A stretch of 64,000 nucleotides of DNA from contig BPGK01000001.1 of NCBI GenBank assembly GCA_026002995.1, positions 310,001 through 374,000 on the forward strand, written 5' to 3'. Numbering within the stretch: position 1 is the first letter of the stretch; each line of letters starts with the position of its first letter. Positions 35,593-44,397 of this stretch are shown in pieces. The notes beneath the pieces were generated by a model. The model saw nothing but the letters and a program-made list of their open reading frames with translations, was not told where the DNA came from and did not search any database. This DNA is from Gaiellaceae bacterium (GTDB lineage: Bacteria; Actinomycetota; Thermoleophilia; Gaiellales; Gaiellaceae). The position numbers were made by a program, and so were the translations under genes.

Positions 35593-35874
35593 GTCGGTGT
35601 CTCAGTCCTTTCGCATTCCCGGGTTGAGTGCAACAAACGTACGGAGCTTAGGGTGTCTTTTCCTTTGTTTCCAGGGGGATCACTCTCGATGAGGCGTCAC
35701 AAGCTCGAGAACGCTCGCACACCGCTACGGTATTCCGCCGATCGGAGATCGGAGCGGCCCGAGTCGCGTGCGCTCGAGTCCCGTGCGCCCGGTTTCCACC
35801 TGAGACGTCGATGGGTTCCAGCGGTTAGATGATGACGCGTTCGAGGGGGGCGCGAAACCCCCTTTCGGAAGGCT
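35593..35874. other. Gap between topA and rpoD, probable rpoD leader
   Basis: 282 bp with no supported gene. On the minus strand the half next to rpoD is unusually A-rich for this DNA (GGAAACAAAGGAAAAGAC followed by TAAGCT), which may be the rpoD promoter. A G6/C5 stem near 35,845-35,862 (GGGGGG-CGCGAAA-CCCCC) may end the topA transcript. Confidence 0.4.
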
Positions 35875-38400
35875 TTACCCGCTCTTAGCGCGCTTCTCGG
35901 CGAGGAGCTCCGCGGCACGCTCCGGGGTGATCCCCTCGACGGTGTCGCCGCGTCGCAGGCTTGCGTTCGTCGACCCGTCCGTGACGTAGGGGCCGAAGCG
36001 TCCGTCCTTGACGACGATCGGCTTGCCCGTCGCTGGGTCGGTCCCGAGCTCGCGGAGCGGCGGCCGCGCCGCGCTACGGCCCCGTCGTCGTGGCGGCTCG
36101 GCCAAGAGCGCCAGCGCTTCCTCGAGCGTGATCGTGAACAGGTGCTCCTCGCTCGCCAGCGAGCGCGACTCCGATCCCTTCTTCACGTACGGCCCGTAGC
36201 GCCCGTTCTGCACCGTCACCTCCTCGCCGTCGACGACGCCCAGTACTCGCGGGAGAGAGAGGAGGCGCAACGCGTCCTCGAGGGTCACGCTCTCGGGCGA
36301 CTGCGACGCAAGCAGGGACGCCGTCCTGGGCTTCTCACCCGCGCCCTCGGGGAGGATCTCGGTCACGTACGGGCCGTACCTCCCGGCGCGCACGACGATC
36401 TCGCGCCCCGTCTCCGGATCCCTGCCGAGAACGCGTCCGTTCGGTTGCGAGAGGAGCTCCTCGACCTTCGCCGGGGTCAGCTCGTCTGGCGCGAGATCCG
36501 CGGGCAGACTCACCCGCTCCTCACCGCGCTCGAGGTACGGCCCGTAGCGACCGACGCGGACGACGGCGTCCGTGCCCGGGATCGGGATCGAGCTCACGGC
36601 CCGCGCATCGATCTCATCGAGATGGCTCGTCACGAGGTCGTGCAGCCCCGGGTCGGAGCCGTCCCCGAAGTAGAAGCGCGTCAGCCATGCCACCCGGTCT
36701 TCGTCGCCGGCGGCGATGCGGTCGAGGTCTCCCTCCATCTTCGCGGTGAAGTCGAAGTCGACGAGCTGCTCGAAGTGGCGCTCGAGGAGGTTCACGACCG
36801 CGAAGGCGAGGAACGTGGGGACGAGCGCCGTTCCCTTCTTGAATACGTAGCCGCGATCGACGATCGTCGAGAGGATTGCCGCGTACGTGGACGGCCTGCC
36901 GATCCCACGATCCTCGAGCGCCTTCACGAGCGTCGGCTCCGTGTAGCGGGGCGGAGGTGAGGTGGCGTGCCCCTGTGGCTCGATCGAGATCGCCGTCACC
37001 TGTTGCCCCACCTCGAGCGCCGGGAGCCGACGCTCCTCCTCGTCCTCGGCGGGTTCGTCACGCCCGGGCTCGTACGCCGCGAGGAAGCCGCGGAAGGTGA
37101 TTACCGTCCCGGCTGCGGCGAACTCGACGTCCTCCCCGCGGCTCGACGTGCCGGCGATCCGAAGCGAGACGGTCTTGCCCACCGCATCCTCCATCTGCGA
37201 GGCGAGCGTCCGCTTCCAGACGAGCTCGTAGAGCGCGAGCTCGTCGCGGGAGAGCTCGCCGCGCACCTCTTCCGGCGTGCGGAACGTGTCGCCGGCAGGG
37301 CGGATCGCCTCGTGTGCCTCCTGCGCGTTCACCACCGCTCGCCCGTAGCGCCGAGGCTTCTCGGGGACGTACTCGGGCCCGAAGAGCTCGGCGGCCTGCG
37401 CGCGCGCCGCGGCGAGTGCCGACTCCGACAGGGTGGTGGAGTCGGTGCGCATGTACGTGATGTAGCCGCCCTCGTACAGACGCTGGGCAATGCGCATGGT
37501 CGTCTGCGCGGTGAAGCGGAGCTTGCGGCTCGCTTCCTGCTGGAGGGTGGCCGTCCGGAACGGTGCCGCGGGGCGACGCCGGTAGGGCCGCTCCTCGACA
37601 GACCGCACGGCGAAGGACGAGCCCTCGAGACTCGCCGCGAGCTCGCGCGCTGCCGTCTCGTCGAGGCGCAGGAGCCGGTCGTCTGTGAGCGTTCCGAGGG
37701 GGGAGAAGTCGCGGCCCTGAGCGATTCGGCGGCCGTCGACGGCGACGAGCTTGGCCTCGAACGCGCCTGGGTCGAAGACGGCGACGAGGTCCCAGTACTC
37801 AGCGGAGACGAACGCCATCCGCTCGCGCTCTCGCTCGACCACGAGACGCGTCGCAACGGACTGCACGCGCCCCGCAGAGAGCCCGCGCATCACCTTCTTC
37901 CAGAGCACAGGGGAGACCTCGTAGCCGTAGAGCCGGTCGAGGATGCGGCGCGTCTCCTGAGCATCGACGAGTCGCTGGTCGATCTCCCGTGTGTGCTCGA
38001 GCGCGCGCGTGATCGCGTCCTTCGTGATCTCGTGGAAGACCATGCGCCGGACAGGCACCTTCGGTGAGAGCACCTCCACGAGGTGCCATGCGATCGCCTC
38101 TCCCTCCCGGTCTTCGTCGGTCGCGAGGAGGAGCTCGTCGGCCTCCGCGAGGCGCTTTTTCAGCGCGGCAACGACCTTCTTCTTCTCCGGGTCGATGACG
38201 TAGAACGGCTCGAACCTGCCCTCGACGTCGACACCGAGCGCGCCAAAGCGCTTCCGCTTCGACTCGGGCACGTCGGAGGCCCGGTCGGGCAGGTCGCGGA
38301 CGTGGCCGACGCTCGACTCGACCGCGAAGTCGTCTCCGAGGTAGCGCGCGATCGTCCGGGCCTTCGCCGGAGACTCGACGATGACGAGTGGCTTCCCCAT
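35875..38400 (-). CDS. topA: DNA topoisomerase I
   Basis: Type IA topoisomerase of 841 residues that relaxes negative supercoils. It begins with the Toprim domain (KPLVIVESPAKARTIARYLG; DxD region in LLATDEDREGEAIAWHL near 92). The catalytic Tyr is in EGGYITYMRTDSTTLS near 310. RGIGRPSTYAAILSTIVDRGYV near 490 is family-typical. The C-terminus lacks zinc fingers and has three or four TopA_C repeats containing GRYGPYV/GRFGPYV, and ends in a basic tail, as in actinobacteria. On the minus strand TAAGGT lies 9 nt before the ATG. Confidence 0.95.
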   Translation of the reverse strand: MGKPLVIVESPAKARTIARYLGDDFAVESSVGHVRDLPDRASDVPESKRKRFGALGVDVEGRFEPFYVIDPEKKKVVAALKKRLAEADELLLATDEDREGEAIAWHLVEVLSPKVPVRRMVFHEITKDAITRALEHTREIDQRLVDAQETRRILDRLYGYEVSPVLWKKVMRGLSAGRVQSVATRLVVERERERMAFVSAEYWDLVAVFDPGAFEAKLVAVDGRRIAQGRDFSPLGTLTDDRLLRLDETAARELAASLEGSSFAVRSVEERPYRRRPAAPFRTATLQQEASRKLRFTAQTTMRIAQRLYEGGYITYMRTDSTTLSESALAAARAQAAELFGPEYVPEKPRRYGRAVVNAQEAHEAIRPAGDTFRTPEEVRGELSRDELALYELVWKRTLASQMEDAVGKTVSLRIAGTSSRGEDVEFAAAGTVITFRGFLAAYEPGRDEPAEDEEERRLPALEVGQQVTAISIEPQGHATSPPPRYTEPTLVKALEDRGIGRPSTYAAILSTIVDRGYVFKKGTALVPTFLAFAVVNLLERHFEQLVDFDFTAKMEGDLDRIAAGDEDRVAWLTRFYFGDGSDPGLHDLVTSHLDEIDARAVSSIPIPGTDAVVRVGRYGPYLERGEERVSLPADLAPDELTPAKVEELLSQPNGRVLGRDPETGREIVVRAGRYGPYVTEILPEGAGEKPRTASLLASQSPESVTLEDALRLLSLPRVLGVVDGEEVTVQNGRYGPYVKKGSESRSLASEEHLFTITLEEALALLAEPPRRRGRSAARPPLRELGTDPATGKPIVVKDGRFGPYVTDGSTNASLRRGDTVEGITPERAAELLAEKRAKSG

Positions 38401-38443
38401 CGGCGCGACACCTTAGCGCCGTTGCTTCCGACGGACGGCGCGC

Positions 38444-38449
38444 GATACT
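38444..38449 (+). promoter_or_regulatory. Possible -10 box of plsC-like operon
   Basis: GATACT ends 6 nt before the GTG at 38456. It keeps A2 and T6 of the -10 consensus but has G at position 1, so it is weaker than the other leaderless boxes. Confidence 0.4.
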
Positions 38450-38455
38450 CCGGAC

Positions 38456-39085
38456 GTGGCGCGCGCGCACCGCCCGAGTTGGCTCTACTTCGTCGTCGGC
38501 GCCGTGAGCTGGCCGGTGGTGAAGATCGTGTTCCGGCTCCGCGCGTCCGGCGTCGAGAACCTTCCGCAGAGCGGGGGCTTCGTCCTCGCGGCGAACCACT
38601 GGTCGAACGTCGACCCGTGGCCGCTCGGGGTGCCGCTCTTCCCGCGCAGGTTCCTGCGCTTCATGGCGAAGTCGGAGCTCTACTGGTTCCCGCTCGGCCG
38701 GGTCATCGACGCCGCAGGCGGCTTCCCGGTGCGTCGCGGCGAGCGCGACGTCGAGGCGATCGAGACGGCGGTCGCACTGGCTCGCGACGGCCACGTGGTC
38801 GTGATGTTCCCCGAGGGTACGCGACGGCGCAAGGGGCTCCGCAAGAAGCACCGGCCGCACTGGCACACCGGGGCGGCGCGGATCGCGCTCCAGGCCGGCG
38901 TCCCGCTCGTCCCCGCCGCCGTCGCGGGCACCGACCGGCTCGCCCGGCTCGGGCCGCTCCGGGTCGCCTACGGCCCGCCGATCGTCCTCGACGATCTCCG
39001 GGAGGAGCCGGCGTTGGAGGCGGCACGGATCGCCACCGATCGGCTGCGCGAGGCCATCCTCGCTCTCGAGGAGGCCATCGCGTGA
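38456..39085 (+). CDS. plsC: 1-acyl-sn-glycerol-3-phosphate acyltransferase (PlsC family)
   Basis: 209 residues. The acyltransferase signature H48-x4-D53 lies in AANHWSNVDPW and the glycerolphosphate-binding motif in VVMFPEGTRRRKG near 119. It acylates lysophosphatidate to phosphatidate at the membrane; a hydrophobic N-terminal stretch (WLYFVVGAVSWPVV) would anchor it. GTG start. Its TGA overlaps the GTG of the exonuclease gene, forming a plsC-exonuclease-deacetylase operon whose members have no obvious common pathway. Confidence 0.88.
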   Translation: MARAHRPSWLYFVVGAVSWPVVKIVFRLRASGVENLPQSGGFVLAANHWSNVDPWPLGVPLFPRRFLRFMAKSELYWFPLGRVIDAAGGFPVRRGERDVEAIETAVALARDGHVVVMFPEGTRRRKGLRKKHRPHWHTGAARIALQAGVPLVPAAVAGTDRLARLGPLRVAYGPPIVLDDLREEPALEAARIATDRLREAILALEEAIA

Positions 39086-39909
39086 GACCGCTCCTCGTCG
39101 TCGACGGCGACTCGTTCGCCCACCGCGCCTACCACGCGCTCCCGAAGACGATGCGCCGCTCGGACGGTGGCCCGGCGAACGCGCTGACCGGCTTCATGGA
39201 CATGCTCCACCGCCTCTGGTCGACGGAGCGCCCGCGCGCGGTGCTCGTCGCTTGGGACACGCTCGACCACCCGACGTACCGACACCGCGTCTCTCCCGAC
39301 TACCAGGCGGGGCGCGAGTTCGACGCGGAGCTCCTCGAGCAGCTCGACCTCCTGCCTTCGCTCGTTGAGGCTGCGGGCCTCGTGGTGGCGAAGGGGCCCG
39401 GGTACGAGGCGGACGACTTCCTCGCTGCAGCCGCCGCGCGCGAGGAGGGCGAGGGCGGATCCTGCCTCGTCGCGACGTCCGACCGCGACGCGTACCAGCT
39501 CGCGAGCGCGCGGACGACGATCCTCCAACCGGTGCGGGGAGGCGGGCCCCCGGCGAGGATCGGGCCGGACGAGGTGCTGGCCCGCTACGGTGTGCGTCCG
39601 GAGCAGGTCCCGGACTTCATCGCACTGCGCGGCGACCCCTCCGATCGGATTCCGGGAGCACGGGGGATCGGTGCGGTGCGCGCTGCTGCGCTCCTCCAGG
39701 AGTACGGTAGTCTCGACGCGCTCCTCGCTGCGGGGCGCTTCGCGGCGGAGGCCGATCTCCTGCGGCTCTACCGATCGATCGCGACGCTCGACCGGTCTGC
39801 TCCGGTGCCCCCCTGCCCCGACGTCGCCCCCGACTGGTCGGCCGCGGCCGCCTACGCGCGTGACCTGGGGCTCGACGGTCTGGCCGCTCGGCTCGAGAGG
39901 GCGCGGTAG
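39082..39909 (+). CDS. 5'-3' exonuclease (PolA N-domain type)
   Basis: 275 residues matching the free-standing FEN/5'-3' exonuclease domain of DNA polymerase I. Metal-binding acids are visible in [45 protein letters not shown] and [11 protein letters not shown]; the helix-hairpin-helix lies at [25 protein letters not shown] near 175. It removes RNA primers or flaps. The PYN..K arch Arg/Lys region SPDYQAGRE is present. GTG start overlapping plsC; the next gene overlaps by 1 bp. Confidence 0.9.
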   Translation: MRPLLVVDGDSFAHRAYHALPKTMRRSDGGPANALTGFMDMLHRLWSTERPRAVLVAWDTLDHPTYRHRVSPDYQAGREFDAELLEQLDLLPSLVEAAGLVVAKGPGYEADDFLAAAAAREEGEGGSCLVATSDRDAYQLASARTTILQPVRGGGPPARIGPDEVLARYGVRPEQVPDFIALRGDPSDRIPGARGIGAVRAAALLQEYGSLDALLAAGRFAAEADLLRLYRSIATLDRSAPVPPCPDVAPDWSAAAAYARDLGLDGLAARLERAR

Positions 39910-40772
39910 TGAAGGTCGTCAGCCACCCCGCCCTCGCCCACCTGCATCCGACGGGGCACCACCTGCACCCCGAGCGCCCGGGGCGCCTCGCGCGCCTGCT
40001 CGAGCGGTTCGCCGGCTACACGGAGGGCGCGCCCGCGGCGCGGGAGCAGCTCACCGCTGTGCACGAGGAGCGCTACGTCGACGCCATCGATGCGTTGCAC
40101 GACGAGGTCTGGCTGGACGCGGACACGCTCGCCGGCCCGACGACCTGGGAGGCGGCTCGACTCGCCGCCGGGTGCGCGATCCGCGCGGTCGAGGAGGGCG
40201 GCTTCGCGCTCGTCCGCCCACCGGGGCACCACGCGTTGGCTGCGCGCGCGATGGGGTTCTGCATCTTCAACAACGTGGCGATCGCGGCCAGGTACGCGCA
40301 GCGGGAGCTCGGGCTAACGCGGGTCGCGATCGTCGACTTCGACGTCCACCACGGCAACGGGACGGAGGCGCTCTTTCGCGGAGACGACACCGTTCTCGTC
40401 GTGTCGCTGCATCAGTGGCCGTTCTGGCCGGGGAGCGGTGGGCCTGGGACGAGCGACGAGTCGACCCTGAACGTCCCGCTCCCCGAGGGCTCCGGCGACG
40501 CGGACTACCGCCGGGCGTTCGTCGAGGAGGTCGAGCCGACGGTACGCCGCTTCGAGCCCGAGCTCGTGCTCGTGTCCGCCGGCTTCGACGCGCACCTCCA
40601 CGATCCGCTCGCCGGCATGGCCGTCACGAGCGAGGGCTTCCACGAGCTCGCCCGTCGCTGCGCCGCACTCGCCCCGCGCCTCGCGGCGGTGCTCGAGGGC
40701 GGCTACAACCTCGAGACGCTTCCCGGGCTCGTCGAGGCGGCCCTCGAGGGCTTCGCGGCCGAGCTCGGCTGA
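39909..40772 (+). CDS. Histone deacetylase-family hydrolase (AcuC/acetylpolyamine type)
   Basis: 287 residues. Zinc hydrolase signatures are in order: [20 protein letters not shown] near 102, [10 protein letters not shown] near 140 (Zn Asp/His), [14 protein letters not shown] near 217 and [11 protein letters not shown] near 260. The catalytic His pair (HH of PPGHH) and Zn ligands are intact. Bacterial members deacetylate acetylated lysines or acetylpolyamines. The nearby GNAT/acyl-CoA synthetase fusion (45721) is a potential opposing acetyltransferase, though 5 kb away. GTG start shares one base with the previous stop. Confidence 0.88.
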   Translation: MKVVSHPALAHLHPTGHHLHPERPGRLARLLERFAGYTEGAPAAREQLTAVHEERYVDAIDALHDEVWLDADTLAGPTTWEAARLAAGCAIRAVEEGGFALVRPPGHHALAARAMGFCIFNNVAIAARYAQRELGLTRVAIVDFDVHHGNGTEALFRGDDTVLVVSLHQWPFWPGSGGPGTSDESTLNVPLPEGSGDADYRRAFVEEVEPTVRRFEPELVLVSAGFDAHLHDPLAGMAVTSEGFHELARRCAALAPRLAAVLEGGYNLETLPGLVEAALEGFAAELG

Positions 40773-40778
40773 CCCCGC

Positions 40779-41426
40779 CTACCCGCTCACCCGCGCGCGC
40801 TCGAGATGCTGGAGCGCCTCGCGCCGCGAGGAGACGCCGAGCTTCCGCAGCAAGCTCTTCACGTGCGAGCGCACCGTGTGCTCCGAGATGAACAGGCGCT
40901 CGGCGATCTCGTCCGTCCCGAGCCGCTCGTCGAGCAGGAGGAGCACCTCCACCTCGCGTGCCGAGAGCGTTCGGGCGATCGACTCGGGCACGCCCGCGGG
41001 CCTTCCACCCTCGCGGACGCGCTCGAGGAGCCGGCGCGCGACGCCGCCCGAGAGCGCCGCGTCGCCGCGCACGACGCCGTGGAGGAAGGCTGCGATTCGG
41101 TGCGGCGGCTCCGTCTTGAGGACGTACCCGGAGGCGCCGCCGCGGATCGCGGCGAGCAGCGTCTCCTCGCCGTCTGAGGCCGTGAGGACGACCACCTCCG
41201 AGCGCGGCGAGCGCTCGCGGATCATCGGGAGCGCGGCGAGCCCGTCCATGCCGGGCATGGCGAGGTCGAGGAGCACGAGGTCGGGCTGGAAGGCCTCGGC
41301 GCGCTCGATCGCCTCGTCGCCGCTCACCGCGGTCGCGACGACGTCGAAGCCTTCCCGGTGGAGGAGCGCCGTGAGCGCATCCCGGGTCAGCGGGTGGTCG
41401 TCGACGATGAGGACACTCGAGGACAC
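40779..41426 (-). CDS. NarL/FixJ-type response regulator
   Basis: 215 residues. The receiver domain has the acidic pair in LIVDDHPLTRD, the phosphoacceptor Asp in DLVLLDLAMPGMDG near 55, and the Lys in GYVLKTEPP near 105. The C-terminal LuxR HTH reads LSAREVEVLLLLDERLGTDEIAERLFISEHTVRSHVKSLLRKLGV. The GTG start has AAGGA six bases upstream. It is divergent from a histidine kinase gene and probably its partner; its 3' end is 6 bp from the convergent deacetylase gene. Confidence 0.92.
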   Translation of the reverse strand: MSSSVLIVDDHPLTRDALTALLHREGFDVVATAVSGDEAIERAEAFQPDLVLLDLAMPGMDGLAALPMIRERSPRSEVVVLTASDGEETLLAAIRGGASGYVLKTEPPHRIAAFLHGVVRGDAALSGGVARRLLERVREGGRPAGVPESIARTLSAREVEVLLLLDERLGTDEIAERLFISEHTVRSHVKSLLRKLGVSSRREALQHLERARVSG

Positions 41427-41468
41427 GCGTTCCTTATCGGCAGCCCGATCGATGCCGACAAGTGGGGT

Positions 41469-42845
41469 GTGGAGCAGGAGCGCCCCCTCGGATACCGCTC
41501 GTGGCTGCTTGGCGAGTGCATGCTCGTCGGTCTCCTCGCCTCAGCTACCGCGCTCTTCGCTGTGAGCGACTGGCTCGAGCCCGCCTACGTCGTCCCGGAG
41601 GCGCGGTTGGCGATGGACACCGCGATCGCCGTGGTCGCGACGATCGTCGCCGTCCTCGCGGCGGTGCGGTTCGTCGTCGAGGGCCGCGTGTCCGATCTCC
41701 TGCTCGGCGCCGGGTTCTGGAGCATCGCGCTCGGTACCTCGACCTTCGTCTTCGCCACCCTCGTGGGCGGAGGATCGCTCCCCGCGGAAGCGGGCTGGGC
41801 GGCACTCGGCTCCCGCGTCCTCGGGGCATCCCTCATTGCGCTCGGCCCGGTCGTGGAGAGCCGAGTCGCAGCCCGTCGGAGGCTTCTCGTCGCGACGGGC
41901 TCGGCGGTCGTGGCAGCGGTCGCCGGGCTCTGGCTCGCACCGGTGTACGCGCGTGCTGGCGGAGAGAGTCTCGCGGGTGGGCTCATCGAAGGGCCGTCGG
42001 TCGTCCTCGCAGCGACCCTGCTGGCGTGCCTCTGGCTCGTTGCGCTCGCGGGATTTGCGCTGCGCTACCGCCGCCATGGGCGCGAGCTCGACGCCTGGAT
42101 CACCCTCGCCGTCACGCTCGCGTTCTTCGCCGACCTCCACCTGGCGGTGACGCCCGTCGTGTCTTCCGACTACGTGCTCCAGGGGGACTTTCTGCGGCTC
42201 GTCGCCTACGCGATCCTCCTCGTCGGCGTCTGGCGCGCGATCGCCGAGGCCGAGTTCGGTCGCGCTGTCGCCGACGAGCGGGCTCGCGTCGCGCGCGAGA
42301 TCCACGATGGATTGGCGCAGTACCTGTTCGCGATCTCGGCGCAGGTGAGCATGCTCGACGCGGGCGCGGAGCTCGACGAGGTGCTCCCTCTGCTCAGGAA
42401 GGCCTCCGCCGCCGCGCAGCAGGAGGCGCGCTTCGCCGTGCTCGCGCTGTCGAGCGCGGGCGGGGCGGCACGCTTCGACGCGTCGCTTCGGCGGTACGTC
42501 GAGGTGCTCACCGCCGATGGCGAGCTCGCCGTCGATGTCGAGGTCGACCCGCGCGTCCGCCTCGCGCCCGACGAGCAGATCGAGGTCTTCAGGATCGTGC
42601 AGGAGGGCCTCGGCAACGTGCGGCGGCATGCGCGCGCGCGCCACGCCGTCGTCGAGATCCGTCAGGTCGACGGACGCAGAGTCGTGGTCGTGCGTGACGA
42701 CGGGGTCGGCTTCGACGAGCGTGCGGAGGTGGGCCAGGGCCTCGAGAACATGCGACGTCGAGCCGAGGCCATCGAGGGAACGCTGCACGTGAGGTCGGTC
42801 CCGGGTCGAGGGACCTCGCTCGAGGTCGTCTTGCGAGCTGTCTGA
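41469..42845 (+). CDS. Membrane sensor histidine kinase (HisKA_3 type)
   Basis: 458 residues as drawn. The first 250 residues hold seven or eight hydrophobic helices (LVGLLASATALFAVSD, AIAVVATIVAVLAAVRFVV, LALTVTLAFFADLHLAVTP) forming a membrane sensor without a recognisable external domain. HisKA_3 follows with the phospho-His in RARVAREIHDGLAQYLFAI near 275, then the ATPase domain with N box EGLGNVRRHARA and G box VRDDGVGFDERAEVGQGLENM. The start is uncertain: GTG at 41469 or ATG at 41520. It faces the response regulator gene across 42 bp. Confidence 0.88.
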   Translation: MEQERPLGYRSWLLGECMLVGLLASATALFAVSDWLEPAYVVPEARLAMDTAIAVVATIVAVLAAVRFVVEGRVSDLLLGAGFWSIALGTSTFVFATLVGGGSLPAEAGWAALGSRVLGASLIALGPVVESRVAARRRLLVATGSAVVAAVAGLWLAPVYARAGGESLAGGLIEGPSVVLAATLLACLWLVALAGFALRYRRHGRELDAWITLAVTLAFFADLHLAVTPVVSSDYVLQGDFLRLVAYAILLVGVWRAIAEAEFGRAVADERARVAREIHDGLAQYLFAISAQVSMLDAGAELDEVLPLLRKASAAAQQEARFAVLALSSAGGAARFDASLRRYVEVLTADGELAVDVEVDPRVRLAPDEQIEVFRIVQEGLGNVRRHARARHAVVEIRQVDGRRVVVVRDDGVGFDERAEVGQGLENMRRRAEAIEGTLHVRSVPGRGTSLEVVLRAV

Positions 42846-42847
42846 AC

Positions 42848-42875
42848 GACGGGGGCCGGCGAGCCGGCCCCCGTC
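42848..42875. terminator. Bidirectional hairpin terminator
   Basis: Perfect 13-bp inverted repeat (GACGGGGGCCGGC / GCCGGCCCCCGTC) with a 2-nt loop between the convergent kinase and fasciclin genes, placed to stop transcription from both sides. Confidence 0.7.
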
Positions 42876-42897
42876 TCGGGATCCCGCGACGAGCCCG

Positions 42898-43404
42898 CTA
42901 GCTCGACTTCGGGATCAGCACCGTGTTGATCACGTGGATCACGCCGTTCGACGCCATGACGTCGGGCGTCGTGACCCGGGCGCCGCCCACGAAGACCTTC
43001 CCGCCGCGGACGCGGATCGCGACCGACTGACCGTTGAGCGTCTTCACCGACGAGCGCTTCACGACCTTCGCGGCCGGGAGCTTCCCGGCGGCGACGTGGT
43101 AGAGCAGCACGCTGCGCAGGGCCGCCTTGTCCTTGGCGAGGGCGTTCAGCGTCGACTTCGGGACCTTCGCGAACGCGGCGTCGGTGGGGGCGAAGACCGT
43201 GAACGGGCCCTTGCCCTGGAGCGTCTTCGCAAGACCCGCCTGCTTCAGGAGCGTGGCGAGCGTCGTGAACTGGCCGGCCGCGACCGCGGTCTGCACGATG
43301 TTCTGCGTTCCGGCCTGCTGCGGCGCAGTCGGGGCGGCGACGCCGGCGCCGACGACGGCAAGGGCGAGCACAGCGCCGGCGAGGGTGGTGACGATCGAGC
43401 GCAT
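42898..43404 (-). CDS. Secreted fasciclin (FAS1) domain protein
   Basis: 168 residues. A signal peptide covers about 1-24 (LAGAVLALAVVGAGVAAP). The rest is one FAS1 domain: IVQTAVAAGQFTTLATLLKQ, the H1 motif FTVFAPTDAAFAKVP near 68, LLYHVAAGKLPAAKV near 100 and the H2 end NGVIHVINTVLIP. FAS1 proteins are extracellular adhesion factors. It has a textbook ribosome binding site (AAGGAGGAA) and a strong promoter (TTGACA-17-TACAAC) that overlaps the candidate CarH operators, so it may be the light-controlled target of the neighbouring regulator. Confidence 0.92.
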   Translation of the reverse strand: MRSIVTTLAGAVLALAVVGAGVAAPTAPQQAGTQNIVQTAVAAGQFTTLATLLKQAGLAKTLQGKGPFTVFAPTDAAFAKVPKSTLNALAKDKAALRSVLLYHVAAGKLPAAKVVKRSSVKTLNGQSVAIRVRGGKVFVGGARVTTPDVMASNGVIHVINTVLIPKSS

Positions 43405-43435
43405 TGTCTTCCTCCTTGTCCAGATTGCGTCTAGA

Positions 43436-43464
43436 GTTGTACAGGGTTAGACGCGAGTTGTCAA
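43436..43464 (-). promoter_or_regulatory. Sigma-70 type promoter of fasciclin gene
   Basis: On the minus strand a perfect -35 TTGACA (43464-43459), a 17-bp spacer and a -10 TACAAC (43441-43436). A leader of about 25 nt with AAGGAGGAA follows. The -10 lies inside the TTGTACA motif. Confidence 0.7.
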
Positions 43465-43509
43465 GTTTTCGTACAAAGTGATGCCACGTACTTCGGACAG
43501 GATCTGTAC
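43437..43509. promoter_or_regulatory. Candidate CarH operator: four GTAC cores
   Basis: GTAC occurs at 43439, 43471, 43488 and 43506 in a 71-bp stretch. The first two form the inverted pair TTGTAC / GTACAA. The cores overlap the fasciclin -10, flank its -35, and the last lies in the -10 of the MerR gene. Binding by the adjacent MerR/B12 protein is inference. Confidence 0.45.
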
Positions 43510-43512
43510 GAT
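43507..43512 (+). promoter_or_regulatory. -10 box, leaderless promoter of merR-B12 gene
   Basis: TACGAT ends 6 nt before the GTG at 43519. No ribosome binding site is present. Confidence 0.55.
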
Positions 43513-43518
43513 GCGCTC

Positions 43519-44397
43519 GTGGGCGGCAACGGCTACATCCGGATCGGCGAGCTCAGCAGGCGAGTCGGCGTGAATCCCGAGCTCCTGCGGGCCTGGGAGC
43601 GGCGCTACGGCCTGCTCGAGCCGAGCCGCTCGCCGGGCGGCTTCCGTCTCTACTCGGACGCCGACGTCGCGCGCGTCGAGCAGATGAAGCTCCACCTCGC
43701 GGAGGGGTTGTCCGCCGCGGAGGCGGCACGGCTGGCGAAGACGTCCGAGGTCGCAGCGCCCGGCGGACGCGATGCGGCCCCGCTCCTCGACTCCGCGCTC
43801 GCCGACCTCCGCCGGGCCCTCGCGTCGTTCGACGAGCCTGCGGCGCACGCCGCGCTCGACCGTCTCCTCGCCTCGTTCGGGCTCGATACGGTCCTGCGCG
43901 AGGCGGTTCTCCCGCTGCTCCGCGAGCTCGGCGAGAGCTGGGCGCGCGGCGAGACGACGGTCGCCCAGGAGCACTTCTCGAGCAACCTGCTGCGAGGGCG
44001 GCTCCTCGCGCTCGGTCGCGGCTGGGGTCGGGGCAGCGGGCCGCACGCGCTCCTCGCCGCTCCGCCCGGCGAGCTCCACGACCTCGGGCTCGTGGTGTTC
44101 GGGCTCGCCCTGCGCAACCGGGGTTGGCGCATCACCTTCCTCGGAGCCGACACGCCGATCGAGACGATCGCGGAGACGGCCGAGCGCGTTGCGCCGCAGC
44201 TCGTCGTGCTCGCCACGCTGCTCCCGTCGCGCATCGGGAGCGTGCTCGACGGGGTGCGATCGCTCGCCGCCCGCTGGCGCGTCGTGCTCGCGGGGGCGGG
44301 TGTGACGTCCGAGCTCGCTGAACAGGTCGGCGCCGAGCAACTCGCGGACGGACCGCTCGAGGCCGCTGATCGCCTCTCCAGCGCGCTCGGTCGTTGA
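43519..44397 (+). CDS. MerR family B12-binding photoreceptor-like regulator (CarH/LitR type)
   Basis: 292 residues. MerR-type HTH at 6-72 (IRIGELSRRVGVNPELLRAWERRYGLLEP, then GFRLYSDADVARV), a four-helix cap at about 85-165 and a cobalamin-binding domain at about 175-290. The CarH light-sensing signature W-x9-E-H is exact: W141, E151, H152. The B12 motif E185-L-H187 supplies the ligand His, followed by LGLVVFGLALRNRGWRITFLGADTP. In CarH the residue after the Trp is a His that ligates cobalt after illumination; here it is Ala142. It is predicted to bind DNA as an adenosylcobalamin-bound oligomer in the dark and let go in light. Its stop overlaps the photolyase start. Confidence 0.9.
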   Translation: MGGNGYIRIGELSRRVGVNPELLRAWERRYGLLEPSRSPGGFRLYSDADVARVEQMKLHLAEGLSAAEAARLAKTSEVAAPGGRDAAPLLDSALADLRRALASFDEPAAHAALDRLLASFGLDTVLREAVLPLLRELGESWARGETTVAQEHFSSNLLRGRLLALGRGWGRGSGPHALLAAPPGELHDLGLVVFGLALRNRGWRITFLGADTPIETIAETAERVAPQLVVLATLLPSRIGSVLDGVRSLAARWRVVLAGAGVTSELAEQVGAEQLADGPLEAADRLSSALGR

